A stretch of 64,000 bases of DNA from Taxillus chinensis (Eukaryota; Streptophyta; Magnoliopsida; Santalales; Loranthaceae), in the NCBI GenBank assembly GCA_023512835.1, contig CM042088.1:496001-560000 (forward strand), given 5' to 3'. Numbering within the stretch: the stretch's first letter is position 1; each line of letters begins with the position of its first letter. This document shows positions 1 to 8,811 of the stretch, piece by piece. The notes under the pieces were generated by a model. The model did no database searches. It was given only the letters and a program-made list of their open reading frames with translations, and was not told the origin of the DNA. Both the position numbers and the translations under genes were made by a program.

Positions 1-1351
1 TGTTCAAATTGTGGGTATTTTGTCTTGTGTGGATGCGGGAAGGTTGTGGCATGTTCCCTTTATCAAAACTACGTCGTTTTGATGGTGGGATTTCATTTAT
101 CAAAACTATGTCTCTTTAATGTTGGGTTTCACTTGTCAAAACTACGACGTTTTGATAAGTGAGGTGTTTATATTAGGAGGTGGAGGTCTCTTTGTTTTAG
201 TTTTTTCCGCCAACCGCCATTGCCGTTGCAGAGAGAGAGAGAGAGAGTTTCTAATCATTGCTGCTGTGGTGATTCGCGTGGGTGGACGGCGTCTAGCATG
301 GGAGCAAGAGCAAGGAGGAACCTTTTGAGGTAGGGGTTCTGTCTCTTCTAGTACCCATTATGGGGTTAGGCCTTGTGATGGATGATTTGTAGAGTATTGT
401 CATTGTTATTATACTATATATATATATATATATATATATGGAAATCCATATAAGTGTGATCTCCTATATGGATGTTGGCCTTCAATGGCATATTTTGTTT
501 GGTTTTGATGTTGCGTCCGGGGTATGGGAACTCTCGGGGTTCATTGCATAGCAGTGGGCCTTGGAGGCGGTTGGGAATGTCAGTGTTGTTTGTTAGGCGT
601 CGTTCCGTTGTAGGTTAACGTGGGCAAACCTTGAGGTTTCCGGGGGAAATATACTTGATATAATGATTGTTGATCGAGATGCATGCTATGTGTTTGATTA
701 TATGCATGTGTGGCTATGATGCATGCTATGTGTTTGATTGTATGCATGTGTGGCTGGAGCCTTCGAGGCTGGTTATGGAGCCCGGTGGCTGTGGAAGCCC
801 ATGGCTGGTTATGGGGCCTGTGTGGCTGTGGCAATGGTTGTATCTGTTGATGTGGCTTATTTGTGTATGAATGTTAATTATGGCCTGTTTGTATAGTATT
901 GCCATAACACTGCACTCGTGCACGTCAACATGTAGATGTTAGGAGCTTGGGATGGGTTGGGGAGACCTGATCTCTACTGAGCTGTGGTTGCTCGCCCCTC
1001 CCGTTATGTTTTGTTTACTTCTCAGGAACCTACAAGCGTTAGGGGGGAACACCAAGGTGGAGGACAGTTCTACTTTGCCTTGTTTAATACTATTTTGTGT
1101 TGTTAAATTTTGTGGGACCTTTGTAACCCAGTGGGGAGATATTATAAGGGGAAATTTAATTGTAATAAAGGCACGTTTGGTTTGTAACATTTATTGTGGT
1201 TTGAAATTAACAATATGATTTTGTTTTTGTGAATATTAATTGTGGATTTGCGTAAAGTCCTATGTGGAAGTAATCTCAATCCCTTGCCCACTGGGTTGGT
1301 AAACGGGAGTCACAAACCGGTTTCCTCGAGTTGGAAATCTGGGGCGTGACA
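1..1351 (+). mobile_element. E0: 5' LTR of outer Tekay-like Ty3/gypsy element, cut by window start
   Basis: This sequence aligns by eye with the 3' three quarters of the E1 LTR, so roughly the first 500 bp lie outside the window. It contains three versions of the ACGT palindrome (62-83 perfect, about 98-119 and 137-158 decayed), a short GA run near 230-246, a TA dinucleotide run near 415-440, and the family end GGGGCGTGACA at 1341-1351. It is clearly more decayed than E1, as expected for the host of the other insertions. The (TA)n and GA runs sit where the other family LTRs carry theirs. Confidence 0.85.
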
Positions 1352-1354
1352 ATA

Positions 1355-1451
1355 TGATATCAGAGCATGGTCTAGTTCGCCTATGGTAGTGGGCGGATTT
1401 GGTTATCTTGAGTCCTTTGGAGGAGCCTGGAGGGACATGCTTGATCAACAT
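1355..1451 (+). other. E0 primer binding site and first part of leader
   Basis: The PBS at 1355-1367 reads TGATATCAGAGCA. It matches the initiator tRNA-Met type (TGGTATCAGAGCA) with one G-to-A change. The leader continues to AACAT at 1447-1451, which is the left target duplication of E1. It resumes after E1 at 10474. Confidence 0.85.
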
Positions 1452-2004
1452 TGTAATGACCCGTGTGTAAGAAGTTAACTACAAACACTTTGGATGTTGG
1501 TGCACAAGTTTGAGGTAAGAGATGAGCCCAAGAGGGGACTTTTGGGAGGTGCATGTGACAAGTGATAACGTACATTTATGCCCTAGGAAGATGCTATGCA
1601 TATACATGTGGTTTTAAGCTGTTTTGGCAGATTTTGGAGCTCACTTTTGGTATAGTAGATGGCCTCAAACAATTGGCGTGCAAGAACAAAAGTTTCTTAG
1701 AATTAGGTCCTCTATCTACCACAGAAATTTCAGAGCATTTGGAGCTGCATGTGAATTCACCCATTTCACGTGCAAGCATATTCTTGCTTCTCAGACCTCT
1801 ACAAGATGCAAGGAGGCTTGGGGTGAAGTTTGAGTGCATTTGGAGCTGCACGCCAATTGGGGAATTGGTGTTCAAATTGGCGTGCAGGCATGTTTTTGCA
1901 TGGTTACCTTGGTTTTGTCATTCTAATCATCTTTTCCCAAAGGACCATGTTGGAATTGTGAATATTTTGGTGTGTATGGATGTGGGAAGGTCATAGCTTG
2001 TTCC

Positions 2005-2083
2005 ATCAAAACTACGTCATTTTGATGCTGGGGTTCACTTAATCAAAACTACGTCGTTTTGATGTTGTGTTGTCTATATAAGG
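2005..2083 (+). promoter_or_regulatory. E1 LTR core promoter: two ACGT palindromes plus TATA box
   Basis: Two copies of the pattern ATCAAAAC-N6-GTTTTGAT lie at 2005-2026 (one mismatch) and 2042-2063, each centred on TACGTC. A TATA box CTATATAAGG follows at 2074-2083. The arrangement recurs in every family copy in the window and, in single form, in E7. An ACGT core is the type of site bound by plant bZIP factors. Activity here is inferred only. Confidence 0.75.
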
Positions 2084-2100
2084 AGGAGAAGCCCCACTGT

Positions 2101-2131
2101 TTTAGGTTTAGGGTTTGTTGCTCCACCAGGC

Positions 2132-2188
<57 letters not shown>
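2101..2188 (+). repeat. Telomere-like box followed by (GA)n microsatellite, E1 5' LTR
   Basis: TTTAGGTTTAGGGTTTG at 2101-2117 is a telo-box on the complementary strand. An uninterrupted GA run of more than 50 bp follows at about 2133-2188. Both sit just downstream of the TATA box, so they would be in the R/U5 part of the transcript. The run is far shorter in the 3' LTR (9461-9500), showing slippage since insertion. Confidence 0.85.
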
Positions 2189-2192
<4 letters not shown>

Positions 2193-2669
2193 AGGAGAGC
2201 TTCTGGTGGCTGCCGGAGCGTCTTGCGTGGGTGGTCGGAGTCTTGCGTGGAAGCGGGAGCAGGAGAACATACAAGGTAGGGGTTCTGTCCTTCCTAAATC
2301 CTCCTCTGTCCTAGGGTTTTAGGCCAGATTATGGATTATATCTGTTTATATATATATATGTAATCCATATAGGTGTGATCTTCTATATGGATGTTGGCCT
2401 TCAATGGCATTTTGGTGTGATTCTGTTGTCGCATGCTATATGTTCGATGAAATGCCTGTGTGAATATAGATGTGTGTATATGCCTATTACATGTTTGGTA
2501 ATATACCTGTGTGGATGGACTTGTGATCTGGTGTATGTATGCATGCTGGGTGTTTGTTCTATCACCTGAATGGCTGGGTTTGTGCACTTGTGAATGGGTG
2601 CACACCAAGTGTTTGGTTTTATGTTTAAGTGACCGTAGTGTGTGTTGTGTGCATGACTGTGGTATCTGA

Positions 2670-2790
2670 CCTGAAGAGGCGGTTAAATTACTTTGCCTGG
2701 AGGCGGTCAAACTAGTGGCCTGAAGAGGCGGTTAAACTACTTTGCCTGAGAGGCGGTTAAATCAGTGGCCTGAAGAGGCGGTTAAATTAC
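2670..2790 (+). repeat. GGCGGTTAAA minisatellite in E1 5' LTR
   Basis: About five imperfect copies of a unit with core GAGGCGGTTAAA, alternating CTGAAGAGGC and CTGAGAGGC forms. The 3' LTR keeps about three copies (9982-10055). The same array, inverted, occurs in both LTRs of E2 and E4. Confidence 0.85.
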
Positions 2791-3296
2791 TTGCTTGAGA
2801 TGTGGTTTGTTAGCCAGTGTGGCTGGGGCTGGGGTTACGCCCGGTTGTGTGGAATGTTTTATTTTCTTTTTCCTTATACTGCCACGTCACTACACCTGTA
2901 CACATGCATGTAGCCGCTAGGAACATGGGAAGGGTTGGGGAGACTTGATCCCTACTGAGTTGTGGTTGCTCACCCCTCCTACTGTGTTTGCTTGTTTTCT
3001 AGGGACTTACAGGCGTTAGGTGGATACACTAAGGTGGAAGACCATCTTCATTTTTATTGTTCGTAATGTAAGTTTATAATTTATGTAACCCTAAGGGGGG
3101 GAACTGTAGTATCGAACATGGTTGGTTTGTGACCCCTTTGATGTTTGAAATTAAATAAAGATGTGGCTTGTTTGTTTATTGTAATTGTTAGTTTTGCTCG
3201 TGTGGCATCCAGTAATCCAACCCCTTACCCTTCGTGTGGGTGAACGGGGAGTCACGTACCGGTTTCCCCGGGTTAGAAATTCAGGGCGTGACAGTA

Positions 3297-3309
3297 TGGT
3301 ATCAGAGCA
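3297..3309 (+). other. E1 primer binding site (tRNA-Met type)
   Basis: TGGTATCAGAGCA lies three bases after the LTR end. It is the perfect plant initiator tRNA-Met PBS core used by many Ty3/gypsy and Ty1/copia elements. Confidence 0.92.
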
Positions 3310-3712
3310 TGCTCTAGTTGGCCTAGGGTAGTGGGCGGACCTGGTTATCCTAAGTCCTTTGGAGGAGCCTGGAGGGACATGCCTGATCAACATGGTCCTC
3401 TTTGAGCCTCCAAGGTGTACTTAGGGTAGTCCAGTCTTGTGGTAGGATTTGCATGCATTGGCATTAGGGCACTAGTTGCATTGCTGTGAATGTGTGCTAA
3501 ACTATGGAAATTGTGGATAAGATAATATGATTAAGTGTGAAATGTGCAACTCTGATTTGTTTGGCAATGCGTACCGAACTGTGAAATGTGATTGATACAA
3601 TGTATGTGTGTAATGTCATGTGATAGTGGAATTGATCAGTGGGGTTGAGGTAGTGACGCGATAGATTATAAATTCATTTTGACGTTTATGCTTCTTACTT
3701 CGTGTAGTAAGA
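3310..3712 (+). other. E1 untranslated leader
   Basis: This is a non-coding leader of about 400 bp between PBS and gag start. The same stretch precedes gag in E0, E2 and E4, including GGTCCTCTTTGAGCCTC, where E1 itself inserted into E0. No small ORF of note was seen. Confidence 0.75.
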
Positions 3713-5010
3713 ATGCCGCCGAGGACAGGGACACGTGCGTCCGGGGCAGTGGCTGATGAGTCATCTGCCCATGAGGGTCCGGGTGCGGGACAGTCCGTTG
3801 GAGGGCATGCGTTGTTGCTGGCACAGCTACGAGAAGGCATCCGGCTAGAGGTACGAGAGCTACGGGAGGGACTCCGGCAGGAGGTTTGGGAGGAGGTGCG
3901 CCGTGAGATGGCAGCACAGCAGGTGGTACCACCACCACCACCACCACCACCAGTAGGGGAGCTGCCTCGTGAGCGTGAGAGTTCGCTGGGTGGTGTACCG
4001 ACTCGTGCAGAGGATGACGTGGTGACACGGTTCTGAAAGGAACAACCTCCGCGATTCAAGGGGGAAGGAGATCCCGTGGTAGCTGAGCAGTGGTTGAGGC
4101 AGATCGAGCATATGTTCTCCTTTCTCCTGCCCCGGGAAGAGGATAAGGTGCGACGGCAGTTGGAGGGGGATGCTTTGGAGTGGTGGACGAGTGTCGTGGG
4201 GAGCCGTGTGGTGTAACTCATGCTTTGGGAGGAGTTCTTGTAACTCTTCCATGATGAGTTCTTCCCGGAATCAGTGAGATGGCAGAAGAGGGAAGAATTC
4301 GGCAGCCTGTAGTAGGGGTCCAAGACGGTACCTGAATATGAACTGGAGTTCCGGAGCTTGAGTAGGTTTGCTCCTGAGACTGTGGCAAGGGAGGACCTGA
4401 AGGCCCACAAGTTCACTTTGGGCCTTAGGCCAGCCCTTAGGCAGAGGGTGGCAATTCTACGCTTGAGGACCTATGTTGAGGCTGTGGAGACGGCCCGTAT
4501 AGCCGAGAGAGAGCTGGATGATGGGAGGCAGGCCCATCGGGGTCGCCGGTTGCGAGTGGGCCTGACCGAGATGCAGGGCCCAAGAGGCTCAAGACGGAGG
4601 AGAGGGATAGCAGTTCTTTTCGCAGTCAGGGTCAGACATCTGTGAACCCTGGGAGGTTCACCTTTGGCGGCGGAGGACAGGGTGGTCCATCTGGGGGTCT
4701 ACCTAGCAGTTGTCACTGCTGTGGAGAACAGGGTCACTTCAAGGGGGAGTGCCCCAAGAAGGACTGGCGCTGCCACAACTGTGGACGAGAGGGCCATTTG
4801 CGTCGGGTTTGCAGGAGTGGCAACAGGGGAGCAAGGGGCGTGGCATCCAGCGTGAGGAGTGATGCTAGCTTCCGTGCACCAGCTGAGAGACCAGCTCGTC
4901 GATGGCAAGCCCCAGCAGGGGATCCGGTCGGACCCGACCTCGGGGGAGGCCAGAGCGACAAGAGGCTGATGCTTAGAGGCGATCGGGGGTGGGAGCCGCC
5001 CAGTGAGTGA
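3713..5010 (+). pseudogene. gag: E1 gag (nucleocapsid with two CCHC zinc knuckles), broken
   Basis: Structural Gag that would package the element RNA. The start ATG 3713 gives MPPRTGTRASG, the same start context as E0, E2 and E4. A run of eight prolines is encoded by a CCA microsatellite near 3929-3952. An in-frame TGA at 4034 ends the first segment. Further stops follow near 4215, 4242 and 4310, and the retrotransposon-gag core (EWWTS, FFPESV, PEYE-type motifs) continues past them. Two CX2CX4HX4C knuckles lie at 4711-4752 and 4771-4812. Unlike E2 and E4, the second knuckle has an intact Arg codon (CGA) after NCG. Confidence 0.88.
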
Positions 5011-5560
5011 GCCGACCAGTGGCACGGGCCAAGGGAGGGTGTTTGCACTGAATGCGACACCCCAGGAGGAGGCTGAGCTACCACCTTCACCGGCAGAGGA
5101 GGGAGCAGGACAATCGGTGGTTAGAGGTACTCTTTTGATCTCCCGCATGCTTGCTTCTGTTCTTTTCGATACGGGTGCATCGCGTTCTTTTATTGCTGAG
5201 CTTATAGTTGAGGGCTTGGGGTTAACGTGTGTTGAGGCGGAGAGGCCCTTAGTTGTAGAGTCTCCGGTGGGAGGTATGATTGAGGTGCGACATGTTTGCT
5301 ACGATTGTGTGTTAACCATGGGTGATATGGAACTGAGTTTCGACTTGCATGTGATGCCTTTGCGTACTTTTGACCTAATCTTGGGTATGGATTGGCTTAT
5401 GGCTTTCCAAGCCAAGATAGACTGTTACCGGCGGCGTGTATCCTTCGTGTCACCTGCAGGAACCTCTTGTACCCTGCAAGGGGAGTGGGATCGTGAGGCG
5501 AGTCAAGCCGGGCCAGTGTTGGACCAGTGGGGTGCCATTACCCACAGGTTGGCAGCCCTG
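5003..5560 (+). pseudogene. pol: E1 pol: retropepsin-type aspartic protease
   Basis: Within an open frame of 309 codons, [10 protein letters not shown] (catalytic Asp at about residue 56, nt 5168) and the later LILGMDWL give the classic retropepsin layout. The protease would process the Gag-Pol polyprotein. The frame stays open into the N-terminal RT segment and is lost by frameshift near 5888. It overlaps the end of the gag frame by 8 bp, but because gag is damaged this is not evidence for programmed frameshifting. Confidence 0.87.
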
Positions 5561-6570
5561 ACCTTTTCTGAGGAGGGGAAGGTGGAAAAGAGGGTGTGGC
5601 CCGCTGTTGTGGACCAATTTCAGGATGTTTTTCCTGAAGAGTTGAGGAGTTTGCCACCTAAGAGGAGTGTGGAGTACACCATTGAGTTGGTGCCAGGGAC
5701 GGGTCCGATTTCCCAAGTAGCGTATCATATGGGGCCAGCCGAGCTGAGGGAGCTGCAGAGGCAAATTGAGGAGTTGGGGGACCAGGGGTATATCAGACCG
5801 AGTACCTCACCTTGGGGAGCTCCGGTGCTCTTTGCTAAGAAGGCTGATGGCACGCTTCGTCTCTGCATCGACTACAGGAAGTCGAATTCGATGGATCGTG
5901 AAGAACAAGTACCCATTGCCTCGGATAGATGACCTGTTTGACCAATTGAGTGGGCCCCAGTGGTTTTCCAAAATAGATTTACGGTCGGGGTATCACCAGC
6001 TCAGGGTTAGGGAGGAGGACATCCCTAAGATGGCTTTTCGGTGTAGGTATGGGCATTATGAGTGGGTAGTGATGCCTTTCGGGCTCACTAATGCGCCAGC
6101 GATGTTCATGCATTTGATGAACCAGGTCTTTGCTCCATACTTGGATTCGTTTGTGGTGGTGTTTATTGATGATATCTTGGTGTATTCCAAGACCGAGAGG
6201 GAGCATGTGGAGCATTTGGGAACAGTGTTGCAAACCTTGAGGGACCAGGATTGTTTGCTAAGTTTAGCAAGTGTGAGTTTTGGGCTGCAGGAGGTTCACT
6301 TTCTTGGCCATGTGGTGTCAGCTGAGGGAGTTAGGATGGACCCAGCCAAGACTGAGGCTGTGGCATCGTGGGCGAGGCCAACCAACGTTTTTGAGATTCG
6401 TAGTTTTCTTGGCTTGGCAGGCTATTACCGTCGTTTTGTAGAGGGATTCTCCCGTTTGGCAGCTCCTATGACGGCGTTGACTCGGAAGGGAGTGTGGTTT
6501 GAGTGGACGGACAAGTGCCAGCAGGCGTTTGAGGCTCTCAAAACTCGTTTGACCACTGCACCTGTGTTGA
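5561..6570 (+). pseudogene. pol: E1 pol: reverse transcriptase
   Basis: Ty3-type RT motifs appear in order: [10 protein letters not shown] and LCIDYRK at the end of the first frame, then [39 protein letters not shown] and the catalytic FIDD box (nt 6162-6173), followed by FLGHVVS and the thumb region. A frameshift near 5888 breaks [10 protein letters not shown] from the PLPRIDD block, and a second near 6270 damages the [10 protein letters not shown] region. Sequence is very close to E2 and E4. Confidence 0.9.
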
Positions 6571-7050
6571 GGTTGTCTAGGGAGGATATTCGTATGAGGT
6601 ATTTTGCGATGCGTCCAGGGTTGGTTTGGGGTGTGTGCTTATGCAGGAGCACAGTGTGGTAGCTTATGGGTCAAGGCAGCTGAAGCCTCATGAGCAGAAT
6701 TACCCTACCCATGATCTTGAGTTGGCGGCTGTCATCTTCGCCCTGAAGAGTTGGCAACATTACCTTTTGGGGGAGAAGTTCGTGGTGTTCTCAGATCACA
6801 AGAGCCTTCAGTACATCTTTACTCAGAAGGACTTGAATTTGAGGCAGAGGAGATGGGTGGAGTATTTGCAGACGTTTGACTTTACTCTTGCCTATACCCC
6901 GGGCAACGGTAATGTTGTGGCTGACGCGTTGAGCAGAAAGGGGAAAGCTGAGGTGGCCGTGAGAGAGTGGAAGCTGATGGAGCAGTTGGCGATGTTGCAG
7001 CTGCAGCCTGTTGTTCGTGATGGTGGGACAGTCCTGAGTCCTTTGGTGGT
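6571..7050 (+). pseudogene. pol: E1 pol: RNase H
   Basis: The RNase H segment contains the Glu in [14 protein letters not shown], then [24 protein letters not shown] and the C-terminal VADALSRK. It would remove RNA from the RNA/DNA hybrid during replication. A frameshift lies near 6590-6630, where [11 protein letters not shown] replaces the expected conserved EVYCDAS-type block, so the first catalytic Asp is not read in the main frame. Confidence 0.85.
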
Positions 7051-8185
7051 TGTGCCTGAGTTGTACCAGCGCGTCTGGGAGGAACAGTTGGGTGACATTG
7101 AGTGTGAGGTTCTCCGTGCCCGTATTGAGGCCGGGGAGCTATCTGAGGACTGGACAGAGGGTCCTGAGCATGAGTTGTCTTTTCAGGGGCGGTTGGTAGT
7201 GGCTTCTTCCCTCAGGGATGAGGTGATGAGGGAGTTTCACCAGTCTAGAGTTGCTATGCATCCAGGGGGTACGAAGATGTACCATGCGCTTCGAGGACAT
7301 TTTTGGTAGCCTGGGATGAAACGCGATGTGGCTGCTTTTGTTTCGCGGTGCCTCACGTGTCAGCAGGTGAAGGCTGAGCATCATCGGCCGGCGGGCATGT
7401 TACAGCCCCTGCCCATAGCAGAGTGGAAGTGGGACCACATAGCGATGGATTTTGTAACTGGTCTTCCACCCACCACAGGGAGGAAAGATATGATTTGGGT
7501 GATTGTGGATCGACTCACAAAGTCGGCCCATTTCCTGGCTGTTCGCGAGCGGGACTCTATCGGGACCTTGAGTCATCTATACATGAACGAGATTGTGAGA
7601 CTACATGGAGTACCATCATCGGTTGTCTCTGACCGGGATTCGAGGTTCACTTCCCGTTTCAGGCGGGTTTGCGGGGAGGCTATGGGGACCAAACTTCACT
7701 TGAGTATAGCCTTTCACCCCGAGGCCGACGGCTAGACAGAGAGGACGAATCGGACTTTGGAGGACATGTTACGGGCCTGTGTGTTAGATTTTGGGGGTTC
7801 GTGGGCGACTCACCTTGCTTTGGTGGAGTTTGCCTACAACAACGATTATCAGGCATCCATTGGGATGGCTCCTTTTGAGGCGTTGTATGGGCGGCCGTGT
7901 CGATCACCTTTGTGTTGGACCGAAGTGGGGGAGACAGCTCTCTTGGGACCACAGTTGGTTCAAGAGGCTACCGAGAAGGTTAAGTTGATTCGTCAACGTT
8001 TGTTATCAACTCAAAGTCGGCAAAAATCTTATGCGGATCAGCGGCGGCAACCTTTGGAGTTTTCTCGTTGGTGATCATGTGTTTCTTCGTGTTTCTCCAC
8101 GTCGTGGACATCAACGGTTTGGGCGAGGTTCCAAGCTATTTCCGCGGTTTATTGGTCCTTTTAAGATTCTGGATCGTGTGGGGCT
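7051..8185 (+). pseudogene. pol: E1 pol: integrase (HHCC and DDE core)
   Basis: The HHCC zinc domain lies around 7255-7375 ([16 protein letters not shown], then CLTCQQV) and carries a TAG stop after GHFW at 7307. The catalytic core has AMDFVTGLPP and [11 protein letters not shown], the first two acidic residues. A TAG at about 7733 interrupts the stretch just before the expected [10 protein letters not shown] (Glu) block, which is still present at DNA level around 7740-7770. The distal part (WATHLALVEFAYNN and onwards) is open to 8072. A GPY/F-like region follows in another frame. Confidence 0.86.
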
Positions 8186-8497
8186 GTGGCCTACCGGTTA
8201 GCGTTACCACCGCGGGTGAGTCAAGTGCACAACGTGTTTCACGTGTCCCGGTTGCGGAAGTATCACCCTGACCCCACTCATGTGATCGATTGGGGGACAT
8301 TAGACATTGAGGATGACATGTCCATTGTTGAGGCCCCTATCCGTATCCTAGATCGGCGAGAGAAGTTTTTGCGTGGTCGTCTTATTCCTTTGGTTCGCGT
8401 CTTTGTGGTAGCACCGTGGCATTGAGGAGGAGAAATGGGAACGTGAGTCCGTGATGCGTGAGCGGCACCCAACATTGTTCGAGGATGAACAATCTTA
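8186..8497 (+). pseudogene. pol: E1 pol C-terminus: chromodomain-like tail
   Basis: HNVFHVSRLRKYHPDP is followed by PIRILDRREKFLRGRLIPLV, the start of the group II chromodomain typical of Tekay chromoviruses. A frameshift near 8405 separates it from the rest (IEEEKWERES, then a tail matching E4 EDEQS). The likely original stop is TAA at 8495-8497. In chromoviruses this domain is thought to steer integration into heterochromatin. The nesting seen here is consistent with that. Confidence 0.78.
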
Positions 8498-8811
8498 AGT
8501 GTGGGAGGTGGTTGTTGGCCAAGGGATAGTGATGTGTTTTCTTGTATTAGTTGTGTATGATTTGGTGTATTTGTTTTGTTTTTAGACATGTGTTCATATT
8601 TGTGATGTGTTTTGAGATGTGTATTTGTGACACGCGGATATGTGTTGTTATGGATTATGGTGGTACCTTGTTATGTCTTTGTTTTGTCTTTGTGCGTGGT
8701 GTATGACCCATTTGGGTGTTGTGGCTCGCCGTGTGGCAAATGGGTAGCTTGTGTTTGTGTTCCTCGTATGTCATTTCTTTTCGAGGACGAAAAGTCTTAA
8801 GGGGGAGAGGA
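8498..8811 (+). other. E1 3' untranslated region with polypurine tract
   Basis: Non-coding. The functional PPT AAGGGGGAGAGGA at 8799-8811 abuts the 3' LTR. Just before it, CTTTTCGAGGACGAAAAG at about 8777-8794 can form a hairpin. A decayed copy of the same module (TTCGAGGATGAACAATCTTAAG then GTGGGAGG) lies at about 8479-8510 and overlaps the pol stop. Confidence 0.85.

Larger units (their letters stand above)
1452..3293 (+). repeat. E1 5' LTR
   Basis: The LTR is 1842 bp, from TGTAATG to CGTGACA. Its layout is a U3 start specific to this subfamily (about 1452-1560), a block resembling the E7/solo-LTR family (about 1563-1990), two ACGT palindromes, a TATA box, a telomere-like box, a GA microsatellite, a (TA)n run near 2347-2359, and a GGCGGTTAAA minisatellite. 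The 3' partner at 8812-10473 is 180 bp shorter, because of losses at the palindromes, the GA run and the minisatellite. Confidence 0.92.

Noticed and set aside
415..440. (TA)n tract as a promoter
   Set aside because: It is a simple-sequence run downstream of the likely LTR TATA position and varies in length among copies.
3616..4416. Long minus-strand frame opposite E1 gag, and its counterparts over gag in E2 and E4
   Set aside because: Low-complexity Ser/Arg/Pro composition produced by the complement of the gag frame; no start context and no homology to known proteins. The same applies to the frames opposite RT and integrase.
5003..5010. 8-bp overlap of gag and pol frames in E1 as programmed frameshifting
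   Set aside because: Gag upstream is broken by several stops and no slippery heptamer or conserved structure was recognised.
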